A DNA stretch of 18,955 bases from CALREJ01 sp035547395 (GTDB lineage: Bacteria; Patescibacteriota; Gracilibacteria; Peribacterales; Peribacteraceae): the NCBI GenBank assembly GCA_035547395.1, contig DASZVA010000005.1, forward strand, positions 1-18,955, read 5' to 3'. Both the position numbers and the translations under genes were made by a program. Below are positions 1-8,065 of this stretch, in pieces. The first letter of the stretch is position 1; each line of letters starts with the position of its first letter. Below the pieces are notes generated by a model. It searched no databases and was not told the DNA's origin. It worked only from the letters and a program-made list of their open reading frames with translations.

Positions 1-1
1 G

Positions 2-460
2 GAGCTAGGAATAGCTATTGCGAAGAAAAATGCGCTGCTGGTCTTTGGTGTTGAGCACAATCAAGATCATTTACCCGACATTGCTTATGAAGGATTAGCT
101 TCTGTGGGGGGCACTGCACTCGGGATCTTCAGGACAAAAGAAGAGATGGTTTCTTCTCCATATATGAATGTAATCCCAGTAGTCACAGGTATGCAACGGG
201 GAGCTGGCTGGGAAGCAGTCATTGTACTTTCATCTCAGGTACTAATTGTTGTTGGAGGTCGGGCCGGCACTATGCAAGAAGTTGCAATTGCTTATCAGGC
301 TGGTATTCCAGTTATTGTTATTAATGGAAGCGGTGGATTTTCTGATTTACTCACTTCGTCAGACAACTTTTTACAATTCAAAAAGGGTCAACATATGTTT
401 GTTGTGCAAAGTGCGAGCGAAGCTGTTGATCTGGCAATTCAACTAGCTAGGCATGAGTGA
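2..460 (+). CDS. LOG/SLOG-family Rossmann protein (TIGR00725-like), 5' truncated by the window
   Basis: The reading frame is open from base 2 to a TGA at 458-460, so this is the C-terminal ~152 residues of a gene that starts before the window. The visible part has alternating hydrophobic beta strands and glycine turns. Its diagnostic motif is GGRAGTMQEV, a version of the nucleotide-binding GGxxGTxxE signature of the LOG/lysine-decarboxylase-like SLOG superfamily. Further conserved-looking pieces are VTGMQRGAGWEA and GIPVIVINGSGG. Members of the TIGR00725-like branch have this length and layout and are thought to bind or cleave nucleotide-type ligands; I cannot assign a substrate. An internal GTG at 104 is a possible start but would remove the first Rossmann strand, so a truncated longer gene is more likely. 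A hairpin terminator follows within 7 bases. Confidence 0.75.
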   Translation, partial: ELGIAIAKKNALLVFGVEHNQDHLPDIAYEGLASVGGTALGIFRTKEEMVSSPYMNVIPVVTGMQRGAGWEAVIVLSSQVLIVVGGRAGTMQEVAIAYQAGIPVIVINGSGGFSDLLTSSDNFLQFKKGQHMFVVQSASEAVDLAIQLARHE

Positions 461-466
461 CTTTTA

Positions 467-497
467 AAAAAGCCCTGTCTTCCTGACAGAGCTTTTT
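467..497. terminator. Rho-independent terminator, probably bidirectional
   Basis: AAAAAGC pairs with GCTTTTT. After one mismatch, CTGTC (475-479) pairs with GACAG (485-489) across a 5-nt TTCCT loop. The A-run on one side and T-run on the other let it act in both directions. It sits between the convergent ends of the LOG-family gene and the alcohol dehydrogenase gene. Confidence 0.85.
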
Positions 498-530
498 CGG
501 ATCTACCGTTATCCCAGCCCCTCGAACAGA

Positions 531-1565
531 CTAGGACGTTAGGGCAACCTTCATGGCTGTTGCTGTGTTTGACCGATCACGCTTTTCAATGCTGCAACCT
601 AGGGATGCGAAAGCAGCTAGGTAGTCAGCAATACCAAACCTGGCCGAGACCATTCGTTTCACCGGAATTTTTCCGGTAATGATCAGATTCAAAGACTCTT
701 GGAACGTATGGATCGAGTCAATGGACCCAATGAGACTCTGGCTTCGGTCAGCAATTTGCATTGGGTCAAAATCTACAGACTGGCGGCGTAGTCCAACAAG
801 AAGCAACTGCCCGCGTCGATTAAGCCGGGACAACGCTTCTTTTGTTATCCCGCCACATGCGTCGACGACCAGATCAAATGCCCCAGTTCTAGTCCCTAGT
901 TTTGCCGCTGCTTCCTGCAGCGACTCACAGGTAATCCAGTTTTCTGGAAGAAGTGTATCGCAGAGCACCTGTCTCGACTTCGATACTTCCACCAGAGCTC
1001 CGGACAAGCCGTGCAAACCAAGGGAATGACAATAGAGCATGCCAATGGGCCCGCCGCCAGCGACTGCCGTGTCGAGATTCGTACGCAATCGAAGCTGGTT
1101 CGTTCCCGTTAGCACACAACTCAGAGGCTCTGTAAGACAGGCCTCCTCGTAGCTAACATGGTCGGGCAGCTTATAGAGCATGCGGTCTTCGGTAACGTAG
1201 TAATCGGTGAATGTGCCATTGCTCGACACCCCGGTCTCGGTCGTGAGCTTTTGCTCACAGTGATTGGGCGAGCCATTCAAACACATCCAGCATCGGCCAC
1301 AGTAGTAGGTTGGATCGATCGCAACTCGCTCGCCGATAGCGAGGTTTGTAACGCCCGAACCAACCTCGACAATATCGCCCGATGCTTCATGTCCGAGAAT
1401 GACGTTTTCTTTTGCCTCGTACAGGCCGCTCACTATGCCGATATCCGTTCCGCATATAGTTGAGGTACGAATACGAACCAATACGTCATGTGGATTTACG
1501 ACTTTAGGAACGGGAACGTCGGAAATACCGATTTCCCATGCCCCCTTGTAAACCAGCGCTTTCAT
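531..1565 (-). CDS. Zinc-dependent alcohol/polyol dehydrogenase (medium-chain MDR family)
   Basis: About 344 residues, normal for a zinc MDR dehydrogenase. Numbering from the upstream ATG at 1571, the catalytic zinc ligands are C40, H61 and E62 (the GHE motif), with E148 in EPL nearby. Structural zinc cysteines lie at C91, C94, C97 and C105. The NAD(P) Rossmann turn is GGGPIG at 172-177. The family oxidises polyols or secondary alcohols (sorbitol, threonine, inositol and similar); the substrate here is unknown. I choose the second ATG at 1565 because an AAGGA lies 7 nt before it, whereas the first ATG (1571) is only one base from that motif. It lies 32 nt downstream of the sugar kinase on the same strand, so the two are probably co-transcribed. 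Confidence 0.9.
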   Translation of the reverse strand: MKALVYKGAWEIGISDVPVPKVVNPHDVLVRIRTSTICGTDIGIVSGLYEAKENVILGHEASGDIVEVGSGVTNLAIGERVAIDPTYYCGRCWMCLNGSPNHCEQKLTTETGVSSNGTFTDYYVTEDRMLYKLPDHVSYEEACLTEPLSCVLTGTNQLRLRTNLDTAVAGGGPIGMLYCHSLGLHGLSGALVEVSKSRQVLCDTLLPENWITCESLQEAAAKLGTRTGAFDLVVDACGGITKEALSRLNRRGQLLLVGLRRQSVDFDPMQIADRSQSLIGSIDSIHTFQESLNLIITGKIPVKRMVSARFGIADYLAAFASLGCSIEKRDRSNTATAMKVALTS

Positions 1566-1597
1566 AGTCATGTCCTTTCATTGCAGTTTGGTAACAC

Positions 1598-2536
1598 CTA
1601 GACGTAGATGCCACGTTTGGGGTAAGTCAGATTTGAGACAAACGAATCAAGAAGTCCTTTCTGTTCTAGTTGTGCACTCTCTACTCTTGGACCCAGACTT
1701 TCACATGCGACTGAAGCGACTTTTGCCCCAACTCGCATTGCTTCTTCCATACGCGAACCGGACAAGACGGCTGCGATGTAGCCCGCATGATAGGCATCAC
1801 CCGCCCCTGTCGTATCCATGACTTCACATGCCTCAGCTGCAACTCGAGCGATTCCGTTATCACGCGAGAAGCCAATTGAGCCTCTGGCGCCCATTGTTGC
1901 AATAACAATATTAGGTCCAAGCTCCGAGGCTGCTGCGATGGCGGATTCTAGGCGGTTGTCACTAACGAGCCGCTGGATAACTTTACTCGGCGCAATCAAG
2001 GACGATATCTTAGGCAAAAGTCCTCTGATAGCATCCTCATTTTCGGCATCTGCCAACATGGGGATGTTGCAAATTTGTGCCAAGATTGCCAGCTTGTCTG
2101 ACAACATCAACTCATGTCCATCTGTGTATACAATCGCAACACCCTTTAGCCATGATTGATCGGGCTCAATATCGTTCGCGAATATCCGCTTATCCTTGTA
2201 CATCACAATGGTTCGCTCAGCTTCAGTAGCGCTTACGGTGATGCTCGCGAGATGCTGTGGGCAGCTCGGTCGTGTGATACACCGAGAGAGTTCGACACCG
2301 CAAGCTCTTAGCGATTCCTTGCTAAGTTCTCCGTATTGATCGTCTCCAAAGCATCCTACATATTCTACGGGAACTCCTAATCTGCGGAGCGCAACTGCAA
2401 CGTTTGCAGCCTGTCCTCCGCTTATACAACGGAATTCGAGAGCCTGCCCCTTTTCGCCTAGCGAGGGTCCACGTTCACAAACAAATACAAGATCAATAGT
2501 GTTGTTGCCCACAACGAGTACTTTTGGCTGTTTCAT
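1598..2536 (-). CDS. PfkB/ribokinase-family carbohydrate kinase
   Basis: 312 residues, full length for the family. PfkB signature 1 is GGQAANVAVALRRLG at residues 40-54. Signature 2 is DTTGAGDAYHAGY starting at 241, which contains the anion-hole GAGD motif with catalytic base D247. Family members phosphorylate sugars, polyols or nucleosides using ATP; the substrate is not readable. The gene is in an apparent operon with the zinc dehydrogenase downstream. A HAD phosphatase on the same strand ends 156 nt upstream. Before the ATG there is AGGA at 8 nt, which could be an SD. The same bases can also be read as TTGAAA (2568-2573), an 18-nt spacer and TAGGAA (2544-2549), i.e. a promoter whose transcript would begin at or near the ATG. 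Confidence 0.92.
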   Translation of the reverse strand: MKQPKVLVVGNNTIDLVFVCERGPSLGEKGQALEFRCISGGQAANVAVALRRLGVPVEYVGCFGDDQYGELSKESLRACGVELSRCITRPSCPQHLASITVSATEAERTIVMYKDKRIFANDIEPDQSWLKGVAIVYTDGHELMLSDKLAILAQICNIPMLADAENEDAIRGLLPKISSLIAPSKVIQRLVSDNRLESAIAAASELGPNIVIATMGARGSIGFSRDNGIARVAAEACEVMDTTGAGDAYHAGYIAAVLSGSRMEEAMRVGAKVASVACESLGPRVESAQLEQKGLLDSFVSNLTYPKRGIYV

Positions 2537-2596
2537 CTCAATTTTCCTATTTGAAGGTTGCCGTTGATTTCAAGGATCAGATAGATCCATTTCTCT

Positions 2597-2633
2597 CTCG
2601 AAATCCCGAGAGCTTTTATTATATTAATAAATT
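2597..2633. repeat. Hairpin plus adjacent AT palindrome in the HAD-kinase intergenic gap
   Basis: CTCTCG (2597-2602) and CGAGAG (2609-2614) form a perfect 6-bp stem with a 6-nt loop. TTTATTA-TAT-TAATAAA (2617-2633) is a perfect palindrome immediately next to it. They lie between the end of the HAD gene and the start of the sugar kinase gene. They may be an operator or transcript structure; there is no convincing T-run in the direction of the minus-strand genes. Confidence 0.4.
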
Positions 2634-2675
2634 TTTTAAAATGTGTCAATTTTCTTTGGTTCAAAAGTTGATTTC

Positions 2676-2710
2676 AAGCAATAATTCAGTATTTATTCAA
2701 ATAATTGCTT
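2676..2710. repeat. Inverted repeat spanning the HAD stop codon
   Basis: AAGCAATAATT (2676-2686) is complementary to AATAATTGCTT (2700-2710) at 10 of 11 positions, with a 13-nt loop holding the HAD gene's TAA. It would form a 3'-end hairpin in the HAD mRNA. No T-run follows, so it may be a processing or weak termination structure. Confidence 0.4.
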
Positions 2711-3352
2711 AAGAGGAATTTCCGACAAACTGTTTACAATACTATGTGCCCTTTCAATTCGTGGGGACTTCTCACGCTGTACGCCATAACAATATGTTCC
2801 AGCATCGATTGCTGCGAGAATTCCACTTATTGAATCTTCAATAGAAACACATTTCTCCCCAATTAATCCCAGCTGCAGAGCAGCCGATAAATATGGCTCA
2901 GGGTGAGGCTTTCTCATTGATACATCGTCTCCTGTTATAATTATTTCAAAAAAATTCGGAGGGCAAATTTGGTCAAGGATAATCTTCGTTTGTACTCGTG
3001 TAGAACTAGTCACCAATGCCCTTCTAATACCTAATGCAGATAACTCGTCCAAAAACTCCGGCGTGTCTGGATTAATTACAAGATTAGACTGTAAAAAAGA
3101 ATTATATATCTCATGCACTTTATGTAGTAACACATCGACATCAGCATGGACATCTCTAGTTCGCAGGATTTTCTCAAAGGCTGCATGTTCGCTCATTCCA
3201 ATAAGCTCCAAGCCTTCTTCCACCGTTGTTTCAAAGCCGAGGTTTCTTATGCAAACCTCGCGACGAGCTGAGTCATATGCCATTTCGGTATCAACAAGCG
3301 TACCGTCCATATCGCATAGGATCGCTTTAAATGTAGCATCAGGTAGTTTCAT
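2693..3352 (-). CDS. HAD-superfamily sugar-phosphate phosphatase/mutase (beta-phosphoglucomutase-like)
   Basis: 219 residues from the chosen ATG. All four HAD motifs are present: motif I DMDGTLVD (nucleophile D14, acid/base D16), motif II VTSST (T115, S116), motif III RKPHP (K148) and motif IV IEDS (E172, D173). The alpha-helical cap between motifs I and II matches the HAD-IA subclass. Such enzymes remove or transfer phosphate on small sugar phosphates in the cytoplasm. The frame is open to an ATG at 3442, but that extension would overlap the divergent aminotransferase gene, and MKLPDATFKAILCDMDG is a typical family N-terminus. No clear SD precedes the start. Its place upstream of a sugar kinase and dehydrogenase suggests a shared sugar or polyol pathway (inference). 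Confidence 0.87.
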   Translation of the reverse strand: MKLPDATFKAILCDMDGTLVDTEMAYDSARREVCIRNLGFETTVEEGLELIGMSEHAAFEKILRTRDVHADVDVLLHKVHEIYNSFLQSNLVINPDTPEFLDELSALGIRRALVTSSTRVQTKIILDQICPPNFFEIIITGDDVSMRKPHPEPYLSAALQLGLIGEKCVSIEDSISGILAAIDAGTYCYGVQREKSPRIERAHSIVNSLSEIPLKQLFE

Positions 3353-3361
3353 AAGGTTATA

Positions 3362-3390
3362 TTGACATAAAATAATAAAAAGTAAAGAAT
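3362..3390 (+). promoter_or_regulatory. Candidate promoter of the aminotransferase gene
   Basis: A perfect -35 TTGACA (3362-3367) is followed by 17 nt and a weak -10 AAGAAT (3385-3390). That leaves only 8 nt to the ATG at 3399, so the transcript would be leaderless or nearly so. The segment also separates the divergent HAD gene. Confidence 0.5.
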
Positions 3391-3398
3391 AGGTTTCT

Positions 3399-4592
3399 AT
3401 GGAAAGATTGTCTCTTAGGTCGGCAGAAGGATTATGGATCAAAACACAAGATGATAGAGAGATTCTTGATGCAGTCTCGGGTACTTTTAATTTGCCACTA
3501 GGGTACTTCCGAAAGTCTATAGAGGCAGCAGTTATGGCTCAAATCAATCGTTCCAGTTTTATATCGTCTGATATTGATCTACCCGTAACAAATGAACTGA
3601 CACAAAAACTCATCGCAGTTGGAGAGCCATTTGGCTTATCCTCACTATTCCTTCGGGATTTAACCGGATCGACTGCAAACGAATGTGCTTTGAAAATTGC
3701 ACAAGCCTACACAGGAAGACAGGGTGTTTTGAGTTTCGACAATGGGCATCACGGCCAAACAATTGCATCAACAGGAATGTCAGGTAATGACTTTAGAAAA
3801 GAAGGAATTCCCGCTACAAGATTGCCCTATTCTTATCGAGTTCCGGTTGGCGCCGATATTTTGGAATTAGAAAATCAATGGAAAAAGGCAAAGGGTGACC
3901 TTGCAGCAGTAATTGTTGAACCGATTCAAGGAAATGCAGGAAATGTAATGCACCCAACAGGATATTTTTCGATGCTCAAAGAATTTTGTGAAGATCACGA
4001 CATTCTGCTCATTATTGATGAGGTGCAAACGGGAATAGGCAGGGTAGGAGAAAACCTTGCAAGCAGCGCTTTCAATATTGAGCCAGACATTCTGACTCTC
4101 GCGAAGGGGCTTGGAAATGGTTATCCGATTGCTGCAGTCTTGCTGAAACCAGAACTGGATGTTCTCAACAAGCGGTATCATCATTCATTTACTTCAGGAA
4201 CGCATCCTTTGAGTGTTGCAGCTGCAAATGTAACTGTAGAAGAAGTTTGCAATGAGCCATTCCTTCAATCTGTCAGAGATAAAAGCATATATCTGCAGGA
4301 ACTGTTGACGGAATTACAAAACCAATTTCCACGTGTCCAAAACTTAAGAGGTATGGGATTTATGTGGGGCATAGAAATTGTAGATACTGATCATAAGCCG
4401 GATATTCGTGCAACAAATAAAATTGCAGAGACAGCATTGTACGAAAATAATTTAAGACTTAGGACCTCTCAATACGGACTCGGAAATGTAATAAAGATTA
4501 GACCTGCGCTTATTGCAACGAATGATGAATTGCTAGAAATTGTTTCAAGACTGAAAACCACACTTCAAGCTGTTTTCGAAACCGATAGCTAA
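3399..4592 (+). CDS. Class III PLP-dependent aminotransferase
   Basis: 397 residues, full length for fold-type I class III aminotransferases. Landmarks in order: the N-terminal GLWIKTQDDREILDAVSG strand pair, phosphate-cup GSTANECALKIA (from residue 90), GHHG near 117-120 where the PLP-stacking residue sits, IIDEVQTGIGR with D207 contacting the PLP ring nitrogen, and LAKGLGNGYP with the Schiff-base lysine K236. The family moves an amino group to an aldehyde or ketone (ornithine, GABA, diaminobutyrate, amino-polyols and others); specificity cannot be told. Only a weak AGG precedes the ATG. The gene is divergent from the HAD gene with a 46-nt gap, and the surrounding DNA is AT-rich. Together with the dehydrogenase, which could supply a carbonyl, it fits an oxidise-then-aminate module (inference). 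Confidence 0.9.
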   Translation: MERLSLRSAEGLWIKTQDDREILDAVSGTFNLPLGYFRKSIEAAVMAQINRSSFISSDIDLPVTNELTQKLIAVGEPFGLSSLFLRDLTGSTANECALKIAQAYTGRQGVLSFDNGHHGQTIASTGMSGNDFRKEGIPATRLPYSYRVPVGADILELENQWKKAKGDLAAVIVEPIQGNAGNVMHPTGYFSMLKEFCEDHDILLIIDEVQTGIGRVGENLASSAFNIEPDILTLAKGLGNGYPIAAVLLKPELDVLNKRYHHSFTSGTHPLSVAAANVTVEEVCNEPFLQSVRDKSIYLQELLTELQNQFPRVQNLRGMGFMWGIEIVDTDHKPDIRATNKIAETALYENNLRLRTSQYGLGNVIKIRPALIATNDELLEIVSRLKTTLQAVFETDS

Positions 4593-4680
4593 TTCAATGC
4601 TGCTGAACGCGACATGCGTGATGTCTAGTTCCCAGACTAAAAGCAATTCATAATACTGTTCAATTGCCTTGAGGGTAGTT

Positions 4681-4951
4681 CTAATCAGGCTCAGTAAATT
4701 TACAAATCTTTCCGTCCGTTGTCTTCATCTGTGTCTTATTCTTAGGGTCCTTACTAGCCTGAGCCTCCTTCGATTTCATGCTCCAGTACCACTCGACTAA
4801 GGCGCGTGCTTCCTCATCGTTTGGGTCTTTAAGGTGCATTGCCATATTAATAGCGAATGAATTGAGAGAACATGTTAGCATTGGCTAGGTCCTTTTTGTA
4901 TTTCATCGTGGAAAATCGCTTGCTTTGCTCAAACACACGCGGCGTCCTCAT
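4681..4951 (-). pseudogene. Small hypothetical ORF, apparently frameshifted
   Basis: Two overlapping frames look like halves of one protein. The upstream half begins at ATG 4951 (MRTPRVFEQSKRF...), contains KYKKDLANANMFSQF and stops at a TAA (4847-4849). The downstream half runs to 4681, carries HLKDPNDEEARALVEWYWS and ends in a Lys-rich tail (...KICKFTEPD). Skipping one base in the TCTCTC run near 4866-4871 joins them into one plausible soluble helical protein of about 90 residues. Alternatively the downstream half is a complete 66-aa gene starting at ATG 4881 with an AGGA 8 nt before it. I do not recognise the family. It sits at the composition boundary next to truB. Confidence 0.4.
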
Positions 4952-4999
4952 GAGGTTTTCTATCAAAAGTTCAAGTTCCTGAAGCTTTGGCCCACCACC

Positions 5000-5860
5000 T
5001 CATAATACCTTCCTCGCATGCGCGGTGCGGGATCCGTCTTTCGAGGGCACCAGAAATGCGATCGGAAGACCGTCGAACCAGGCCAGTGTGTCCGGCTTGA
5101 TCTCCTTCGGAATCTTCTTGCCGAGCTTGATGTCGGCCGCTTCGGATTCGCTGACCTCGATGGCGCGGAAGTCGCGGAGAATTTCTTTGAGAGGGACGAC
5201 GTCGGTCCAGTTTACCTTGTCCGGCGAGATGGCGTTCTCCACCGACCACTCCCCCACCTTGATGCGTCGCAGGCTTTCCAGATACGCGCCGCAGCGCAGC
5301 ATGTCACCCAAGTCGTGCGCGAGCGAGCGGATGTAGGTGCCCGAGCTGCAGAGCACGTCGAGCGTGAGTGTCGGATAGTCGTACGAAAGAATTTCACATT
5401 TCTCGATCTCCACATCGCGCGTCGGCATCGTGACGTTTGCGCCGCTTCTCGCGAGTTCGTGCGCGCGTTTTCCATCGATGTGCACCGCGGAATATGCGGG
5501 CGGCGTCTGTGATGTTCTTCCGAGAAACCGGTCCTCGATCATCCGGCGGACGTGCAGCAGATCAGGTTCAATCCATCCGGGTTTCGTCTCGACCGCTTCG
5601 ATCACTCCTTCACGATCGTACGTGGAACTGGCGGCGCCGAAGTGAATCGTGGCTTCGTATTCTTTCGTCAGATGCTGAAAGTACTCGATGACTTTGAGCG
5701 CCTTCGCGCCGACGGCAACGACAAGCAGACCCGATGCCGCGGGATCCAATGTCCCCAGATGACCGGCTTTGGATTCGTTTAGAGTTTTGCGAACCATCTG
5801 CACGACGTCGTGGCTGGTGGGCCCCGTGGGTTTATCGATCAGCAAAAAGCCGTGACGCAT
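5000..5860 (-). CDS. truB: tRNA pseudouridine(55) synthase TruB
   Basis: 286 residues. The N-terminus MRHGFLLIDKPTGPTSHDVV and the catalytic motif KAGHLGTLDPAASGLLVV are classic TruB. The nucleophilic aspartate is D39. Further conserved elements are KEYEA, QTPPAYSAVHIDGKRAHELAR and CSSGTYIRSLAHDLG. The enzyme isomerises U55 in the T-loop of tRNAs in the cytoplasm. The C-terminal stretch after about residue 230 looks like a short PUA-like domain, less clear than the core. There is no SD before the ATG; instead TATACT lies 6 nt upstream. Its codon composition is GC-rich, unlike the region immediately to its left. It is the last gene of a minus-strand series. Confidence 0.96.
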   Translation of the reverse strand: MRHGFLLIDKPTGPTSHDVVQMVRKTLNESKAGHLGTLDPAASGLLVVAVGAKALKVIEYFQHLTKEYEATIHFGAASSTYDREGVIEAVETKPGWIEPDLLHVRRMIEDRFLGRTSQTPPAYSAVHIDGKRAHELARSGANVTMPTRDVEIEKCEILSYDYPTLTLDVLCSSGTYIRSLAHDLGDMLRCGAYLESLRRIKVGEWSVENAISPDKVNWTDVVPLKEILRDFRAIEVSESEAADIKLGKKIPKEIKPDTLAWFDGLPIAFLVPSKDGSRTAHARKVL

Positions 5861-5866
5861 GGAAGA

Positions 5867-5872
5867 AGTATA
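5867..5872 (-). promoter_or_regulatory. -10 hexamer of truB, implying a leaderless mRNA
   Basis: On the minus strand TATACT ends 6 nt before the truB ATG, so transcription would begin at about the start codon. No purine-rich SD lies between them (the bases are TCTTCC). No clear -35 is seen. Confidence 0.5.
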
Positions 5873-5950
5873 GGATTAGGATCAGGAGTAGGGCCAGGGA
5901 AACCGCATCAAAATTCAGTGTTGAATTGCTGAATTGTCAGGGCCGGAGCT

Positions 5951-6049
5951 TCAAAAACTCGACAATGCGGGAAGCAGTGCCCCCAGGATGATGGCGGCAA
6001 TGCCGAAGACCGCGACGACACGGACGATGTTTTTCTGATTCATCTTCAT
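5951..6049 (-). CDS. 32-residue single-pass membrane peptide
   Basis: The frame begins MKMNQKNIVRVVAV, continues FGIAAIILGALLPALSSF and ends with TGA at 5951-5953. It has a basic N-terminus followed by one hydrophobic segment (about residues 8-30), as expected of a small inner-membrane peptide. Its ATG lies one base after the TGA of the PKD protein gene (TGA-T-ATG), so translation is probably coupled; a second in-frame ATG at 6043 is an alternative start. Function unknown. The tight coupling suggests it works with the PKD membrane protein, or that it is a conserved small protein missed by length cut-offs. Confidence 0.6.
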   Translation of the reverse strand: MKMNQKNIVRVVAVFGIAAIILGALLPALSSF

Positions 6050-6050
6050 A

Positions 6051-8054
6051 TCATTGAACGGGAACGACTGCGGAGAAGGTATTCTGAGCCCCGCCTGCGT
6101 CCGTGATCGTGAGCTTCACGGTGTACGAGCCGGGCTGCGTGAACGTATGAACGGGATTCTGCTGATCGGTCTGCGCGCCGTCGCCGAAGTCCCAGAGGTA
6201 CGATTGCGGAGAACCCGCGGTACAGTCGGAATAAAATTGCACGGCTTGATTTGCGGCGACGTTTTCGCGGCTGCGCGTGAAGCAGGCCTGCAGAGCCGCC
6301 GCACGGACGACGAGCGTCTTGGATGCATTGTACGATTTACCGCTCACCGTTTGCACCGTCAGATTCACCGTGTAGGTCTGCGGCTTGGTATAGGTGTGCG
6401 TCACGGTGGCGCCAGCGGTGACGGGCTGGGAGTTGTCGCCAAAGTTCCAGACGAATCCGTTGATGTCGTCTCCGGGCACCGACGTTGCCGACGCATCGAA
6501 CGTGACCGTCAGCGGAGAGGTGCCCGATTCCGGATTCATCGCGAACGTCGCGAGCGCCGCGGGTGGATCGACCTGCACTGTGATCGGCATGCGGAGGACG
6601 TGATTGTTGAGATCCTGCCCGACGAGCGTGACGGTGTAGGTTCCCGGATGACGGTAGATCGCCTGCAGGGTGGTGTCCGTCGAGCCGACCTCGTCGGCAT
6701 CCGGTGCCTCCCAGTTGAACGTGACGAACTGCGTGCTCGTGTGGGGCGTGAGATTCAACTGCAGCGGCACCTGTCCCTCGATTTTTGTTCCCTGGACATT
6801 GGGCGTACCCGTGAACGTGAGGTCCGGCAGATTCAGCGGATCGACGACCTGCACGGCGGTATCCAGATTCGCCGTCACGCCGCTCTGACTGCGGACCGCG
6901 ATCTGTACGGGATAATTGCCGTTCTGGGAATACGTGTGCGCGACGCGCTGGCCCTGGTCTTTTTGCCCGTCTCCGAAATCCCAATCGACTTCAGCGACCG
7001 GTTCTTTGGTATTCACGGTGAAGAGCACGGCAAACGGAGGAGAACCGATCAGGTGAGACGGAATCGTGGAAATCGTGACGGGGAACGGAAGCGGAGGCGG
7101 CTCGACCACGGAGATCGTGCGCGAGTACGTCACCTCGGTTTTGTTCGTGAGATCGACAACCGCGGTCACTTTGTAATCTCCCGTTTTAAAGTAGGTGTTG
7201 GCCGCCTGCGGCGTGCCGGTCGTCGTTGAATCCACCTTGCCGTCGCCGTTGAAATCCCACTGCACCTGCGCAATGCTCTGCGGATCGCTGATCAAATTTG
7301 CGATGCTGAAGAGGACCGGTTTCTCCACGACTGGCTGGATCGGTGAAATGGTGAAGACGGACTGCGTGATCACGAAGCGCCGCGATGCGGTTTGAACGCT
7401 GCCGTCACTGCCGATCATCGACACGCGCACGGCATACACTCCTTCTTTGTCGTATGTCGCGGTGAGCGTCGGGTCGACGGTGGTCTGATCCACTTTGCCG
7501 TCGCCGTTAATGTCCCACTTGTATTGAATCGGATGGAATCCCCTCTGTGCGAGCACCCCCAGCGAGGTATTGAGACCGAAGGAGATTTGCAACGGCGCGA
7601 CGAAATCGGCGCTCGACGTCGGTTTTGTGATATCCACGATAAGCGCGGGCTGCCGCGTGATCATGAACGCGAGCGCCGCACTGAGCAGCAGCCCCGGCGT
7701 CACGATGATGGCCAGCTTGATCGCGGACCGTTCGCGCGTGGATGCGGGCGTCCGCGATTGTCCGATGCGCATGAAAAGAAGAAATCCGACGCCAATGAGA
7801 AGCGCGGCTGCCAGGAGCGCGCTGCCCACTCCGATCGGGACCAGGATGCCCATGCGCGGATCGGTGCTGGGTAAAATGCCCATCAATGCGAACGCCCATA
7901 CGACATAGAGCAGATAAAATGCGATCAGGATGCCGAGCAGAAGGCGTTCCCAGCGTTTGACGGCGGCTGTTTCCATCGCACCCTTGGTATCGGGAACGGT
8001 CTTGGGAGCCGGTGTCTGCGAGAGGCTGTCGACGGAAGGAGGCTGGTCGGGCAT
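6051..8054 (-). CDS. Membrane protein with three TM segments and six PKD domains
   Basis: 667 residues from the chosen ATG. A Pro-rich cytoplasmic-looking N-terminus is followed by three hydrophobic segments (about 38-60, 69-95, 111-133). Six tandem PKD-type beta domains then run to the C-terminus, each with a WDFGDG-like core or variant and an H/Y-T-Y-turn such as VAHTYSQNGNYPVQI. Repeats 1 and 2 replace the core with DINGDGKVD and DFNGDGKVD, which match calcium-binding DxNGDGxxD loops. PKD domains typically act in surface adhesion or glycan/protein binding. The frame is open upstream to 8243, but that extension overlaps the preceding lipoprotein gene, and MPDQPPSVDS at 8054 starts 11 nt after its stop. 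No SD is seen, which fits coupling to the upstream gene. Confidence 0.88.
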   Translation of the reverse strand: MPDQPPSVDSLSQTPAPKTVPDTKGAMETAAVKRWERLLLGILIAFYLLYVVWAFALMGILPSTDPRMGILVPIGVGSALLAAALLIGVGFLLFMRIGQSRTPASTRERSAIKLAIIVTPGLLLSAALAFMITRQPALIVDITKPTSSADFVAPLQISFGLNTSLGVLAQRGFHPIQYKWDINGDGKVDQTTVDPTLTATYDKEGVYAVRVSMIGSDGSVQTASRRFVITQSVFTISPIQPVVEKPVLFSIANLISDPQSIAQVQWDFNGDGKVDSTTTGTPQAANTYFKTGDYKVTAVVDLTNKTEVTYSRTISVVEPPPLPFPVTISTIPSHLIGSPPFAVLFTVNTKEPVAEVDWDFGDGQKDQGQRVAHTYSQNGNYPVQIAVRSQSGVTANLDTAVQVVDPLNLPDLTFTGTPNVQGTKIEGQVPLQLNLTPHTSTQFVTFNWEAPDADEVGSTDTTLQAIYRHPGTYTVTLVGQDLNNHVLRMPITVQVDPPAALATFAMNPESGTSPLTVTFDASATSVPGDDINGFVWNFGDNSQPVTAGATVTHTYTKPQTYTVNLTVQTVSGKSYNASKTLVVRAAALQACFTRSRENVAANQAVQFYSDCTAGSPQSYLWDFGDGAQTDQQNPVHTFTQPGSYTVKLTITDAGGAQNTFSAVVPVQ

Positions 8055-8065
8055 AGAGTTGCGGT

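Noticed and set aside
6054..7229. Long plus-strand open frame of 391 codons opposite the PKD protein gene
   Set aside because: It is Arg/His-rich with no domain pattern; the minus strand encodes clear PKD repeats with all core motifs.
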